NCBI RefSeq assembly: GCF_020536995.1
Contig: NC_068356.1
Span: forward strand, 23,727,809 to 23,791,808
Direction: 5' to 3'
DNA length: 64,000 nucleotides
Origin: Dreissena polymorpha
Taxonomy: Eukaryota; Mollusca; Bivalvia; Myida; Dreissenidae
In this document: piece by piece, positions 1 to 11,127 of the stretch
How positions within the stretch are numbered: the first letter of the stretch is position 1
Layout of the letters: each line of letters starts with the position of its first letter
The notes under the pieces: generated by a model
Told to the model about the DNA's origin: nothing
The model's database searches: none
Seen by the model: the letters and a program-made list of their open reading frames with translations, nothing else
Position numbers and translations under genes: made by a program

Positions 1-405
1 CTCGCCCCAACCGAAAGACAACTCGCCCCAAATTAAATGACAGCGTGCAACGAAATATTTTGTCATATATATAAAACTCTTTGTGAAAAAAATGTATTAA
101 ATAACATTTTTGACTTAAAGACTTAAAAAGGAATGCTGAATACACAAAACGAATAATACATGGGGAAAAAAATAATAATAGAAATGTATCATATTCATAA
201 TTTTATTCATAATTTATAACAATTACAGACTCACGATACTAACATCAAACATTTAAAAAATATAATAATGGTAAAACATTACAAACACACAGTAACGTTC
301 ACACACAAACAAGCTTTTCAAAAACATGGGTTGAAACATTTCCAACAATCAGAAAGACAGTTATTTTTTGTATTTCTTTGTGTATTTGTCAAATATATAA
401 TCTAC

Positions 406-503
406 CTCATAATCGCTGGTTCCACATGTTCCGCTGGCAGGAACGGTATAGACATGACCTTGCGGACAAAGGTGAATACAGTGTCGCGTTGACTGTAGGC
501 GCT
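406..503 (-). pseudogene. MULE transposase exon, copy A
   Basis: Reads S-A-Y-N-Q-R-D-T-V-F-T-F-V-R-K on the - strand, then a stretch with PFLPAEHVEPA, and ends at a GTAGAT donor. This matches the helical part that follows the catalytic core in MULE transposases. It lines up with 3584-3681 in copy B, with the same acceptor and donor. It belongs to a truncated transposon, not a host gene. Confidence 0.65.
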
Positions 504-658
504 CTGTAAAATCAATGAAATACTTTATATTAGAAGTGATATGAAACATCGGCATTTGTATGTTATTTTTTTACTAGATTTATATAACGGCGAAAATTTA
601 AATTTTCGTAAGTACAATCATAAAATTATTTATACACATCCACAATTATATTTATTAC

Positions 659-838
659 CTGGAGACCGAGGCTTTGCACGTGCCGCCATACGGCCTGGTT
701 CCAGTGAAAGGCACATCCTTTAATTGTTGGGTCGACGAAAACTTCCCGGAGGCCCATCCACATCCCGGCTTCAAAATCGACCATGAATTCTTTCACTCGA
801 GTTTCGTTATGGAGGATGTCCATGACGCCTTTGAAAAC
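659..838 (-). pseudogene. MULE transposase core exon, copy A
   Basis: A 60-codon exon with GT-AG borders on the - strand. It contains MVDFEAG and then KGCAFHWNQAVWRH, the D-F-E and C-x-F-H-W signature of the MULE/transposase-mutator catalytic core, ending in VQSLGLQ. It differs from the copy B exon by a few residues (MWMG for MWQG, VFVD for VFVE). The open frame runs further upstream into intron sequence, which I do not count as coding. Confidence 0.75.
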
Positions 839-883
839 CTGGAAAATAATTGGAAAAATTGGACACTTTAAAGAAATAATACA

Positions 884-1084
884 TGAGCCGCGTTTTGAGA
901 AAACTGGGCTTAATGCACGTAAAGTGCCATCCCAGATTAGCCTGTACAGTCCGCACAGGCTAATCAGGGATACCATAAAAGCGGAAAGTGTCGTCGCTGA
1001 TTAGCATGTGCGGACAGCTTAGGCTTATCTGGTACGACACTTTACGCACGTGCATTTAGCCCAGTTTTCTCAGAACGCGACTCA
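884..1084. mobile_element. Palindromic MITE inside MULE copy A
   Basis: Ends are inverted repeats of about 45 bp: left begins TGAGCCGCGTTTTGAGAAAA, right is its near reverse complement ending CGCGACTCA. The interior holds further inverted parts (AGATTAGCCTGT facing ACAGGCTAATC), so the strand would fold into a long hairpin. I recognise this as an abundant short element of bivalve genomes. No target duplication is clear. Confidence 0.75.
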
Positions 1085-2094
1085 CATTATTTACAGAATC
1101 ATACATTTGTCAGAGACAGATCGTAATGCAAACGCATCTAGTTTTAAGATCTTTAGTAAAGTACAAATTCTAGTTTCTAACTCCTGTAAAACTGTACACA
1201 ATTTGAACGCTAGTACTGTTCAATTATGCCTATTTATGCACCATAAAAGGAGAATTTTTCCCCAACAGTTAAAGACACGGCCATTTTCAGTGAACTGATA
1301 TATTGCTTGTATAAATCTATTTATCTATTTATCAATTGTCTAAAAGATAATTAAATTATTTGTGTAACTCAATTTCAGAGAACAACCTTTGACGGCTGCC
1401 GTCATTGAATTTCATACAATCGATGCCGCAACTAATTAAAAACCGTTTTCACGCCTTACATAGGAACGTCGACTAATTAAAGAATCAAATTAGGAACCGA
1501 ATTAAATAACAATTATACACATGTGTAAACGTATCTTTAAATGACACATATTTATTTATATGTTATACATGTTATTAGAGTTAAGCAGTCAAAAGTATAT
1601 TTTAAAATGCCAATATGGGTGTAAGACTCGCGTTTCTGACACCTACTGTTTGATGTTATCTATTACAGTAATTGATAGAAAACACTTATTGATTAACACG
1701 TCTGTAATTCTCAATTAAAGGTAAAGTGTAGACAACATCGGTTCATGTTTGTATCTCGGGTACGCCCTATTTATGACACATATTGATTGATGTTATTATT
1801 TACACTAATTGACACTAATGGGTAATAAACACTACCGGGGTTAATAGAAGATCTATCAATATACAAAGATTCGTGCCAAATCTGAAATTTATACTTTATT
1901 AGAACATTTTAATACAGAAAAAGATTTAATTCAAGCACGTACACAGTATCTTTAAAAAGTGTGAAGGTGGATATTCAGAAATAAGATCCATATTCGCATG
2001 ACACTGGCAGTATACACGCATTTTCAATAAGAAGAGGCCAACATAGAGTACGATATTTACAATAACTCAATCAATTATGAAAAAAATATTAATA
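1085..2094. other. AT-rich stretch inside MULE copy A
   Basis: About 1 kb between the hairpin MITE and the block shared with copy B. It has no exon-like frame on either strand and no close match to copy B. It may be transposon spacer or a later insertion. Confidence 0.4.
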
Positions 2095-2371
2095 AAAATA
2101 AACGTTTAACATTTCACACGTTTTCAAAACAAGACGAACTAAATGGGGCTTATTTTAATAAACACAATCATAAAAAAGCTAATAACAATTTATTATTAAA
2201 AGCAATCCAGTATGTAAACAATTATTGAATTACAAAGTTTTACAATATGAAATGAAAAAAACACATCATACAACTACATTTACTAAAAACAATAATCACG
2301 CATATTAATACATTAAACTTAACAAATTTTATATGAACAAAATTTCTATAATACTATATATAAGAAACAGA

Positions 2372-2606
2372 ATTGGGGCGAGTTGTCTTTCGATTGGGGC
2401 GAGTTGTCCAACATATTTGGGGCGACTTGTCCAGATTTTCGGGGCGACTTGACCTGGGGCGAGTTGGCTTTGGGGCGAGTTTACCAGACAACTCGCCCCA
2501 AAGCCAACTCGCCCCAGGACAAGTCGCCCCGAAAATCTGGACAAGTCGCCCCAAATATATTGGACAACTCGCCCCAATCGAAAGACAACTCGCCCCAAAT
2601 AAAAGA
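2372..2606. repeat. Head-to-head MULE terminal repeats forming a 235-bp palindrome
   Basis: The right terminal repeat of copy A and the left terminal repeat of copy B meet at about 2483/2484 as mirror images. Each arm holds about six copies of a 20-23 bp module with the core ACTCGCCCC or AGTCGCCCC, separated by short variable spacers such as AAATCTGG. Arms match almost base for base. A palindrome this long should form a strong hairpin. Confidence 0.85.
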
Positions 2607-3583
2607 CAACTCGCCCCAAATTAAATGACAGCGTGCAACGAAATATTTTGTCATATATATAATACTCTTTGTGAAAAAAATGTATTAAATAACATTTTTG
2701 ACTTTAAAAGGAATGCTGAATACACAAAACGAATAATACATGGGGAAAAAAATAAAAATAGAAATGTGTTAAATTAATAATTTTATTCATAATTTATAAC
2801 AATTACAGACTCACGATACTAACATTTGTTTTTATTGAAAACATACAAAGCATCAATTTTAGCATATTAAATGAAATAAATAACACAGATTTATGAATGA
2901 AAAGACAATTCAAAATATTATCAAACATTTCCATTTATTAACTCATTTTAAAAATAATTTTAAAACACAGTTTGTAATGAGCCTTGATGAATAATATCAA
3001 ACATTTCAAACATCCGTAATAATTAACACAAACTTTCACAAAATATTATCAAACATTTCCAACATCTTCAATACTTTTAAAACATTACAAACACAGGTTG
3101 TAATGAGCCATGATGAATATTATCAAACATTTCAAACATCCGTAATAATTAAACACAAACTTTCACACAGAAACAAGCTTTTAAAAACATTGGTTGTAAC
3201 ATTTCTAACAATCAGAAGAAAAAAACAACAACAAATGAGCAATAATTTATTTCAATTCAATCTAGCAACTTTCAGGCAGGCATTTGGTCCGTAAATGATG
3301 AATATTATCAAACATTTAAAAAATATAATAATGGTAAAACATTACAAACACACAGTAACTTTCACACACTAACAAGCTTTTCAAAAACAAGGGTTGAAAC
3401 ATTTCCAACAATCAGAAAGACATCAAATGAGCAACGTTCATGCATTTGGTCCATAAATGCCACTGCAGTACTTTGTAAAGTAATAGTCTGAACGGTTTTT
3501 CGAATTATTTCTAAATAAGTGAAACGTGGCCATCCCAGTTATTTTTTGCATTTCTTTGTGTATTTGTCAAATATATAATCTAC

Positions 3584-3681
3584 CTCATAATCGCTGGTTC
3601 CACATGTTCCGCTGGCAGGAACGGTATAGACATGACCTTGCGGACAAAGGTGAATACAGTGTCGCGTTGATTGTAGGCGCT
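3584..3681 (-). CDS. MULE transposase exon after the catalytic core, copy B
   Basis: 98 nt, acceptor TTTACAG and donor GTAGAT on the - strand. It encodes SAYNQRDTVFTFVRKVM and then PFLPAEHVEPAIM. It joins in phase to the core exon at 3837-4016, which ends in codon CAG. No convincing next exon was found downstream. Confidence 0.65.
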
Positions 3682-3836
3682 CTGTAAAATCAATGAAATA
3701 CTATATAATAAGTGATATGAAACATCGGCATTTGTATGTGTTATTTTTTTCCTAGATTTATATAACGGCGAAAATTAAAATTTTCGTAAGTACAATCATA
3801 AAATTATTTATACACATCCATAATTATATTTATTAC

Positions 3837-4016
3837 CTGGAGACCGAGGCTTTGCACGTGCCGCCATACGGCCTGGTTCCAGTGAAAGGCACATCCTTTA
3901 ATTGTTGGTTCGACGAAAACTTCCCGGAGGCCCTGCCACATCCCGGCTTCAAAATCGACCATGAATTCTTTCACTCGAGTTTCGTTATGGAGGATGTCCA
4001 TGACGCCTTTGAAAAC
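3837..4016 (-). CDS. MULE transposase catalytic-core exon, copy B
   Basis: 60 codons in phase 0 from acceptor TTTGCCAG to donor GTAATA. It shows VFKGVMDILHNETRVKEF, then MVDFEAGMWQGLREVF, then KGCAFHWNQAVWRHVQ. The D in VDFEAG and the C-x-F-H-W block are the family's second catalytic region. Intron positions are the same in copy A. Confidence 0.8.
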
Positions 4017-4223
4017 CTGGCAAATAATTGGAAAAATGACGAGTGTGTTAAATCATTTTTATTTTTTTATTCATGATTTTATTGATTTTATTAGTCGCTC
4101 AACTTTCAAGTTTGCATGAGTGTGAAAACATTCACAGGCTGTGAGCGAATGTTTGTTAATACTGTATATTTAAGCATATGTAAATATCCGTAAGGGTACG
4201 AACTGTAAGGGTAATACAATTAC

Positions 4224-4299
4224 CTGTGTGTAGTCTTCACTGGTTTTTCCGGCCATCACCGCAAACAGTAACGGAAGCTGCTTCATGTCGTCACCGGAC
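4224..4299 (-). CDS. MULE transposase exon with DDMKQLPLLF, copy B
   Basis: 76 nt on the - strand encoding SGDDMKQLPLLFAVMAGKTS and then EDYTQ, with donor GTAATT and phase 0 joining to 3837-4016. The xKQxPLLFxxMxxKTxxDY pattern sits just upstream of the DFE block in MULE transposases, which supports the exon order. Confidence 0.7.
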
Positions 4300-4829
4300 C
4301 TTACGAAAGAATGAATGTCGAGTTTTCACGCCTTTTTTGACAAAGTAATTATTTTCAAAATATGCGACTTATGTATATACATGAAGGATATTAAATAAAA
4401 GGTAAATGTAAATTCTTATCATAAATATAAAATGCACATTTTATCATAATATTCAATCATTTCAGCAGATAGTAATGTTCAATACTAAGGATTTATACAA
4501 ACGTTTAAAATATATTTGTACTGACAAGTAAAAAAACTGTAAACACATTCAATGTTACACCATGAGCAATAGTTTAAAGCGGTATACATCACCCAAATAA
4601 CGCAAAGATAACGGTCCAGTGACTTCTGACATTTATCTGAAAAGTTTTATGATCGTTATCAGGTCGTAAAACACATCTGTTATGTGTCACCGGATTAACG
4701 GACATTGGTTGATTACCCGATAATATGCAAGTATCCAACAATTTAGATTCATTATTTATGGGGAAACAAAAGCTGCCTGACCTAAAAAATGTAAGACACA
4801 ACAAATAATTATATTATAAGTTTACTTAC

Positions 4830-4938
4830 CAGAATCACAGCCTATGTGTTGCCATCGCTCGCAGGCATCGCAAGAAACAGCACGTTGCCTCTGCCCAACT
4901 GTCTTTCCACAATGTATACAATTTGCCACTTCTGCCAT
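4830..4938 (-). CDS. N-terminal PHD-like zinc-finger exon of the MULE transposase, copy B
   Basis: Starts at an ATG (4938) after CTGCA and reads MAEVANCIHCGKTVGQRQ, then VSCDACERWQHIGCDSG, to donor GTAAGT (109 nt, ends in phase 1). The C-x2-C, C-x2-C, H-x2-C spacing is that of a PHD-like finger, a usual N-terminal part of mollusc MULE transposases. The exon between this one and 4224-4299 was not identified. The open frame at 4589-4804 did not join convincingly. Confidence 0.65.
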
Positions 4939-5807
4939 TGCAGAAACACAAACACAAAACTAACTAACACTAGAAAATTATTGTATCCGACATCAAATAA
5001 GCACATATATGTTTGAACACATGGCAGATGCACTGAAACCCACACAACTATATAGCAATCGTATTCCAAGTCACAAATAGTATTGTCCGACACAAACAAA
5101 ACACATACTTTGGGCTCATTCAGATACCCTCTTTATATATAGTCAGCCCTTATAATTACTTTGCAAACAGCATTGTTGTCTGGTTAAGCGTGTTACCTTA
5201 TTTATTCTTTCATCACGCCAAACTGTCATACCGTTTGTCTTATTAATAAATCTTTGACCAGACAATGAAAGCATGCCGGCTTAATTAATTTTCGTCAATT
5301 CACACGTTTTCAAAACATAACTAACACAAAGACATTCCATTATTCTTTAATTAAACCAAACTATCATACAAAATGTCTCATTAAACAATCTTTGAACAGA
5401 AAATGAAAGCATGCCGTCAAAATAAACGTTTAACATTTCACACGTTTTCAAAACAAGACGAACTAAATGGGGCTTATTTTAATAAACACAATCATAAAAA
5501 GCTAATAACAATTTATTACTAAAAGCAATCCGGTATGTAAACAATTATTGAATTACAAAGTTTTACAATATGAAATGAAAAAAAAACATCATACAACTAC
5601 ATTTCCTAAAAACAATAATCACGAATATTACATTAAACTTAACAAATTTTATATGAACAAAATTTCTATAATACTATATATAAGAAACAAAATTGGGGCG
5701 AGTTGCCTTTCGATTGGGGCGAGTTGTCCAACATATTTGGGGCGACTTGTCCAGATTTTCGGGGCGACTTGTCCTGGGGCGAGTTGGCTTTGGGGCGAGT
5801 TGTCTGG

Positions 5808-6559
5808 CTCCCAATTCAATGTGAAAGCGACAACTTTAGGCCAAAATAAATGCAACATTTTGCACATAGAGACCCCGATAACCATACCTTTTCTTAGTGG
5901 AGTATAACCTTTTTCAGTGCGATGGTTTACAATAGTCTTCAAGTTAATCATATTTCCGGGATTCAGTAGTGAACACCTTTTCATTCCCCACCATTATCTC
6001 CGAAAGATAACACCCGAATACTAGATAAAAGTGTAAAACATGCCTTCCTGTCAACTATGGTATTTTTTTAGAGAGTATTTTAGTGTACTGTAACCAATAG
6101 CAAAAAGGTACTTCCTAATCTACGTCTACGATGAACACTATAATCACGTGCATTTCTTGAAATCTTTATTCGACTTAGCGGCACAAACTGGATGAAAGTA
6201 TCCCAACGAATAATACTTTTAACGATAGTTATGCATAATTATCAAAGTGGTTTATTATACTCAAAATAGTTTTTCGACTTATATGAAAGATATAATAATA
6301 CTCGAGAAAACAAGGAGTTTGAAATTTCGGTTTGTTTGACCAGTTTCGTGTCTACATAGATTTGGTGATCGCTTATAACTAATGTATGCAGAAACATTAT
6401 CATAAGTTAAATAAGTGCAGTTGGTAACAATGCTGTGTATTGTCATTTTTTCCCTACGACGCTTTTTTCTGATACAACACTCCTTCTAAATAGAAGATTG
6501 TGTGCTGGCTCCTATTGGTTAAGGGGTGAAAACTGTACACAAATGCTCATTTGGGTGTT
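5808..6559. other. Spacer, no gene seen
   Basis: AT-rich sequence between the MULE and the next TIR element, without exon-like frames. A short block at 6466-6506 (ACAACACTCCTTCTAAATAG and neighbours) recurs in diverged form at 9062-9095. Confidence 0.5.
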
Positions 6560-7800
6560 CAGGCCCGTACCCAGGCCATGGGCTCAGGGGCCCGCCCCCC
6601 ACAAATGGCTGTCGAACTACGATTTTTTTTTAATAATCGGCCCACTGCATTTTTTTCTCTCGTGCAAGGGCCCACAGTACTTTTTCCCTCAAAACAAAAG
6701 AGCAGCTATGTTTTATTGTCCCTAATAAACAAGGGGATTAACGCTCGCCAATCGAGATAAGCCTCTAGGCAATGTTTTCTTATCGCCTTGCACACACATC
6801 CCCGATCAGTCCCCCATTGTGATCATGGATGCTTTATCTATCGATGGTTGATGTAACATGTATTTTGATAAGAGCAGCGAATGGAAGTAACTGCTACAGG
6901 AGGTCGTAGACTATGGTCTGATAATTGCCGACGCAGGTTTTTTTCCTTCTTTGAGAAGGCCCTAGACGTATTTTTCCCGTCTAAAAGTTTAATTGTTTTT
7001 TTTTTGGGAAACCTTTTATTGGGAATTTTTAGGTCCCAATATATACTTTTTGCATTGAGAATAGTGCCCTGAATTTGAACCGGAACAAAAATACTGACAA
7101 AGGTATTAAAACTGAGTATTTATATTTTTTGAAAGGAAATCACTGAAAAAGACTACGATGAGATAGTTAAGATGTTTGTTTAAAAGAAAAACAGATTCAT
7201 AAATTTGCCGAGCAGCAGATAAGAATTTGGCAGAATTCAGTATTCAAAATAATCGAGTACCGATAATTGAGTAATATAAACCTATTAATGGCTCATTGGT
7301 AAAATAATGAAAATTGAAACAACAAATCGATCTCATTATATAAGTTAACCTGATCCAGTGTAGAAAAATATTGTATAATTAAATTATCCTTTTCCTTGAA
7401 TTTTGTTGAAAACAGTTAAATATGTTAAATTCATTATTTAAGACTTTCATTATTTCCCAAAAAAATTAGGCGTTTCGCGCAATTTTTGTCCTCAAAAATG
7501 GCAAGGTCTTTCCAAAAAAAATCAGATTAAAAAAACTGTGAAGTTATTGATTTGTGAAAAAAATGGTGGAAGCAATACGAGAGTTGATGTGGATAATCGT
7601 CAGTTTAAACCTGTAAGTTTCGGAATTCTAAAGCTTTTAATATTGTTGTGAATTCACCCCAATGTTTAAAGCTTAAGACTTCCGAAATGTGCTGATTTAC
7701 TTGTTATATTCCATTAATTCATATCACAAAATACGGTTTTTATAAGCATTAAAATTTACCTTGCAAAGTGCCAAATTAAAAAAGGTATATATATCACAGG
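6560..7800 (-). mobile_element. CAGG-ended TIR element, copy 1 (one end lost)
   Basis: Begins CAGGCCCGTACCCAGGCCAT, then matches the reverse complement of 47450-49025 for about 1.2 kb. Shared landmarks include the CCCGATCAGTCCCCCATTG block, the ACCTGATCCAGTGTAG block and the GTGAATTCAC stretch. It peters out in a TATATATA tract near 7790 and lacks the second terminal repeat. It has no coding capacity. It lacks the small palindromic insert present in the copy at 47411-49025. Confidence 0.75.
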
Positions 7801-9308
7801 TATATATATAGTGAATAGTTGCATGTCAAAATGAGTTTTATCCATAACGAGTTGTTACACTGTCATGTAATAAATTTCATAAATCGGATTCTTTATGAAT
7901 TTATGAGCATTTTCGAATATTCAATAATCTTTGTATAGAATGATAAAGCTCCCTGCTATGTCCCTTTGTATTGTGTCGTTACTTAATGTTCCTTAATTGT
8001 TCCTTTATATTAAAATGTACTTATAGTATATATTGGACATGTCCTCATTAATACGAATGAAGCTTAAATTAGGTATGTTAAGTGTTCGAGGTGATTCTTC
8101 GTTCTTTTAAAGTTATTAAGTTTTAGCCAAGGGACCATTCAAGCACCTCTTGTTGGTTAATTTCGATATGTATAATTTTTTTCTTTTTGTAAAGGCTTCA
8201 CAAGTTAAGCGTTGAATTTACATGGGTCTAACCATTGCAGCGTTTTAGTTTTTACATGTAAGTAAATCAATATATTCAACGGATCTCGGCATAGCTCCGA
8301 ACAGGGACGTATAAGAAACAGAGTTTGTTTGTTTAGGTCCGTGCTTCGAACAAAGAGTTATTCACTATTTCGTTTGAGTGCTGATTAAAGGACAGAATGT
8401 CGTCTGTAATTATTCATATTTGATTTAAAAGCATATCGGATTTCTCGTTCGATTAAAATATCAAACATTAAAAACACAATATTCATAGACATAATTAAAT
8501 AAAATATGTATAGCATTTACATAATATAATTTGATGATCGCCGGGAAAATTAAAAGCGGATTAAGCACAGCTACAATATTTGTATATATAGTCTGTTTAC
8601 ACAAAATAAGATTTATTTTTATTAATACACTTACAAACCTAAAACGTCCGCATACAACAAAGCATTACAATGTTTCAGCGTAATATATGGGTACTTGAAA
8701 CCTTCCAGCCTTATATTATGCACATTGTACAAATTAGTCGGGCTTTAGTACTCAAAGACGACAACAATAATAACAACAACAACATTGCTAAACGTCAGAC
8801 ACTGTGACAGGTTTTCGATGTTAAATATATAAACAAAATAGTATAATATACTATTTCGTTTTGCCTGATTTTCACATATTTGAATCAGAGCGTGAAGCTT
8901 AAATCAATAAGCAGAAATTTAATTCGTTTCTGAAAAAAAATATGTGTAAAAGAACTGTCAATATATCGGATATGTTTATGAAATGCTAACAGTTCGGACA
9001 ACACATATGTTTCCGGTACCTTAGAAGATCTGATAGAACTGATATCGTTTTTTCTTCTTCTGGTACAACACTTCTTCGAAATAGAAGATTTTGTGCCTGT
9101 ATGTTACATTGAATCTCAATTTTTGTAGGAATAGAGATTAGCTTCAAGAAACTTTAATTGCTTCGTGTGATAAGCATTTTAAACAAATATTTGGGTCAAA
9201 TTGGCTTAACATGAATAATATTTTGGCCTTTATTTTTTTCAATTTATCCAGAGATCAAGAAAGTTCCTACTAATTTATAAAATACAAGGGATAATTAATT
9301 TAACAAAA
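7800..9308. other. Upstream region of the SLC35D3-like gene, nothing recognised
   Basis: About 1.5 kb of AT-rich sequence without coding signals or clear repeat structure. It should contain the promoter and any 5' untranslated exon of the gene at 9309, but no TATA box or initiator can be singled out with confidence. Confidence 0.4.
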
Positions 9309-9771
9309 ATGACATTAACAGATCAGCATTCTGTATCAGGTAATGTGAAAGCCAACATTGCAGCTGTTTCTTCAGCAGTGCTCTATGGTGCATCCTCTGT
9401 TGCTATTGTCTATGTCAACAAGCTTTTAATGACTTCCTTCTCATTTGACTACCCAGTATTTATAATGGCTTCACAAATGACATTCACAATACTGCTGCTT
9501 GAACTTCTTAGTTTAATAAACATCATCAACATGCCAAAGTACACCTTGGAAAGAGCCAAGATGTTTGCACTGCCTGCATTGTTCTATGGAGTCAATTCTG
9601 TATTGGCCCTCAGTGCTCTCAGTAACATGAATCCTGCCATGTATGGAGTGCTGAAGCGCTGTGTCCCTGTAGTCACTCTGCTCATGTCAGTGGTTATTTT
9701 CAAGAAAGGCTGGCCTTCCAGACTCACCATCCTATCCGTGCTAATGCTCACACTGGGCTGTGTTGTTGCAG
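9309..9771 (+). CDS. SLC35D3: SLC35D3-like exon 1
   Basis: 463 nt, from the first ATG to GTTGTTGCAG|GTAGAT. It encodes residues 1-154 and ends in phase 1. The frame continues about 65 nt into the intron before a stop, which is not used. Confidence 0.88.
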
Positions 9772-10916
9772 GTAGATTTCAATGTAGCCAACAAAATTGT
9801 ACAATATTGTGCAACTTAGAATACTATTACATTTAATAAAATGTTGTGACTGCAAATAGAGTAGAATATAAAAAGAAATTTATAAACATTCGGATTTCAA
9901 TAAGTAAACAAATTTATGCATGAAGAATTTCATATAAATTAATGCATCATTTGTTACAGTAGTACATGTAGTAGTATTTCTTTTGACCTTGCAGTCAAGG
10001 ATAACCCATGAAAGTGCAAGCACTTATTTCCAATGGGGTCCTTTGATTTTGCTGAAGAAACAGCAGGCAGAAAAGACAGTATTGAGATACAAGGAATCCG
10101 GGTGCGATACCCTAGCTCTTTGCAAATAGATCCCTTGAATCTTTTACGTGCTCATTGTACAGCATGCCACCGATTCACGCGAGAATTACCTTGGTTTCAT
10201 ACCAGTACATCTCTAGTTGGGTGGGAAACACTTAGAGCATTTCTGAAATTTTCACAAAACATGAAATATAATGGAAACCTCTTTTTCTAGGTTATGGAGA
10301 TTTGAAGTTCAACATGCTTGCGTACACATGTGGAGCCTTGAGTAATGTCACACAGGCCGCATACCTCCTCCTGGTGCAGCGACTCACCAAAGGCAAGCTG
10401 ACCACTGTGGAGTCTCTGCAGCTCAACAGTATCAACACTCTGCCATTCTTGATATTGATATGTGTAACAAACGGAGAGGTGGTAAAAATTAGGACGTTTG
10501 AGCAATATCACTCGATATCATTCATTGCAGTTTTCATTTTAGCCATAAGTCTTGGATGCTTGTTAAACTACTCATTGTTTTTATGCACCAGTCTGAATTC
10601 TGCACTGACGACCAGCATTGTAGGTGGCATAAAGGCGCTTGCTCAAACATTGTTGGGAGTTTTCACGTTTGGAGGGGTGAGTCACAACCTGCCCACTTTT
10701 GCAGGTCTCTCCATGAGCATGCTAGGTGCTGTATTCTATTTGTACGCAAAGTACACAGAACACAAAACAAAACATTTGGTAGATTTGAAAAAAGTCATGA
10801 CATTTTCCGCTTTTGAAGAATTAAAAGATGACAAGGAGTTAAATGAGATGGAAATAAAGATAAATGGGGTTACCAATCAAGCTGTATTTGTTGAGATGGA
10901 CAAGAGAGCTACTTAA
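9309..10916 (+). CDS. SLC35D3: SLC35D3-like nucleotide-sugar transporter (2 exons: 9309-9771, 10291-10916)
   Basis: Joining 9309-9771 to 10291-10916 across a 519-bp GT-AG intron gives a 362-residue protein, close to the usual SLC35D length. It belongs to the drug/metabolite transporter superfamily, multi-pass proteins that typically carry nucleotide sugars into Golgi or ER. Visible family marks: a hydrophobic start (residues about 12-75), MYGVLKRCVPVVTLLMSVV with the central KR, VAGYGDL exactly at the exon junction, QAAYLLLVQ, and LNSALTTSIVGGIKAL before the last helices. The KRCxPxVT, AGxGDL and NSALTTS blocks fit SLC35D3 better than SLC35D1/2 as I remember them. Human SLC35D3 also has two coding exons. 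The tail (DLKKVMTFSAFEELKDD onward) is charged and cytosolic by prediction. The ATG lies in AACAAAAATGAC. Substrate unknown. Confidence 0.88.
10291..10916 (+). CDS. SLC35D3: SLC35D3-like exon 2
   Basis: 626 nt after acceptor CTCTTTTTCTAG. It completes Gly155 and runs YGDLKFNMLAYTCGALSN to the TAA at 10914. It carries the second half of the transporter, including SALTTSIVGG. Confidence 0.88.
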
Positions 10917-10983
10917 TACTATGTGGGCTTGCATTGTTCGCTGAAAAATATGTTGAAGGAATTTATTGTACAATGCCTACCAA

Positions 10984-11127
10984 AATAAAAGCATTTCCAT
11001 AAGCAGCAGAGCTGTTATTATTGACAGAAAGATTGTGATAGGATGAGACAAAAAGTATTATTGAGCTACTTTTCAATGTTCAGTAATTATATGTGCCTTT
11101 ATGTAGTGTTTAGTTTTACACAATAAA
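10984..11127 (+). terminator. Candidate polyadenylation signals of the SLC35D3-like gene
   Basis: AATAAA at 10984-10989 (about 70 nt after the stop) and again at 11122-11127 within CAATAAATAAAATC. Either would give a short 3' untranslated region. The choice cannot be made from sequence alone. Confidence 0.5.

Larger units (their letters stand above)
1..2483 (-). mobile_element. Mutator-like DNA transposon, copy A (left part outside window)
   Basis: The window opens inside the left terminal repeat, seen as iterated CTCGCCCC motifs at 1-40, and the matching right terminal repeat lies at 2372-2483. The flanks agree closely with copy B: 40-240 matches 2625-2820, and 2095-2483 matches 5410-5805. 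Two transposase exons lie on the - strand (406-503 and 659-838). Compared with copy B it lacks the block at about 2825-3300, carries a hairpin MITE at 884-1084, and has lost the region of the zinc-finger and other upstream exons. It is non-functional as seen. The last bases of its right terminal repeat are missing where copy B begins. Confidence 0.75.
2484..5807 (-). mobile_element. Mutator-like DNA transposon, copy B (both ends present)
   Basis: Bounded by near-identical inverted repeats of about 120 bp (2484-2606 and 5687-5807), both starting CCAGACAACTCGCCCC from the outside. Inside on the - strand are at least four transposase exons in order: a PHD-like zinc finger (4830-4938), DDMKQLPLLF (4224-4299), the catalytic core (3837-4016) and a following exon (3584-3681). 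No 9-bp flanking duplication is visible, which fits insertion next to copy A followed by rearrangement. Downstream exons could not be assigned, so activity is doubtful. A region at about 2820-3300 contains internal tandem duplication of ATCAAACATTTC-containing sequence. Confidence 0.8.

Noticed and set aside
2329-2628. Open frames on both strands through the GC-rich palindrome
   Set aside because: They are by-products of the MULE terminal repeats. The translation is just the iterated GRVV/LAP pattern in both directions.
4589-4804. Possible extra MULE transposase exon
   Set aside because: The frame that would join the zinc-finger exon stops early, and the open frame has no resemblance to MULE proteins.
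9772-10290. Short open frames in the SLC35D3-like intron (10033-10290)
   Set aside because: No protein-like motifs, and the flanking exons join in phase across this region with conserved AG|GYGDL sequence.
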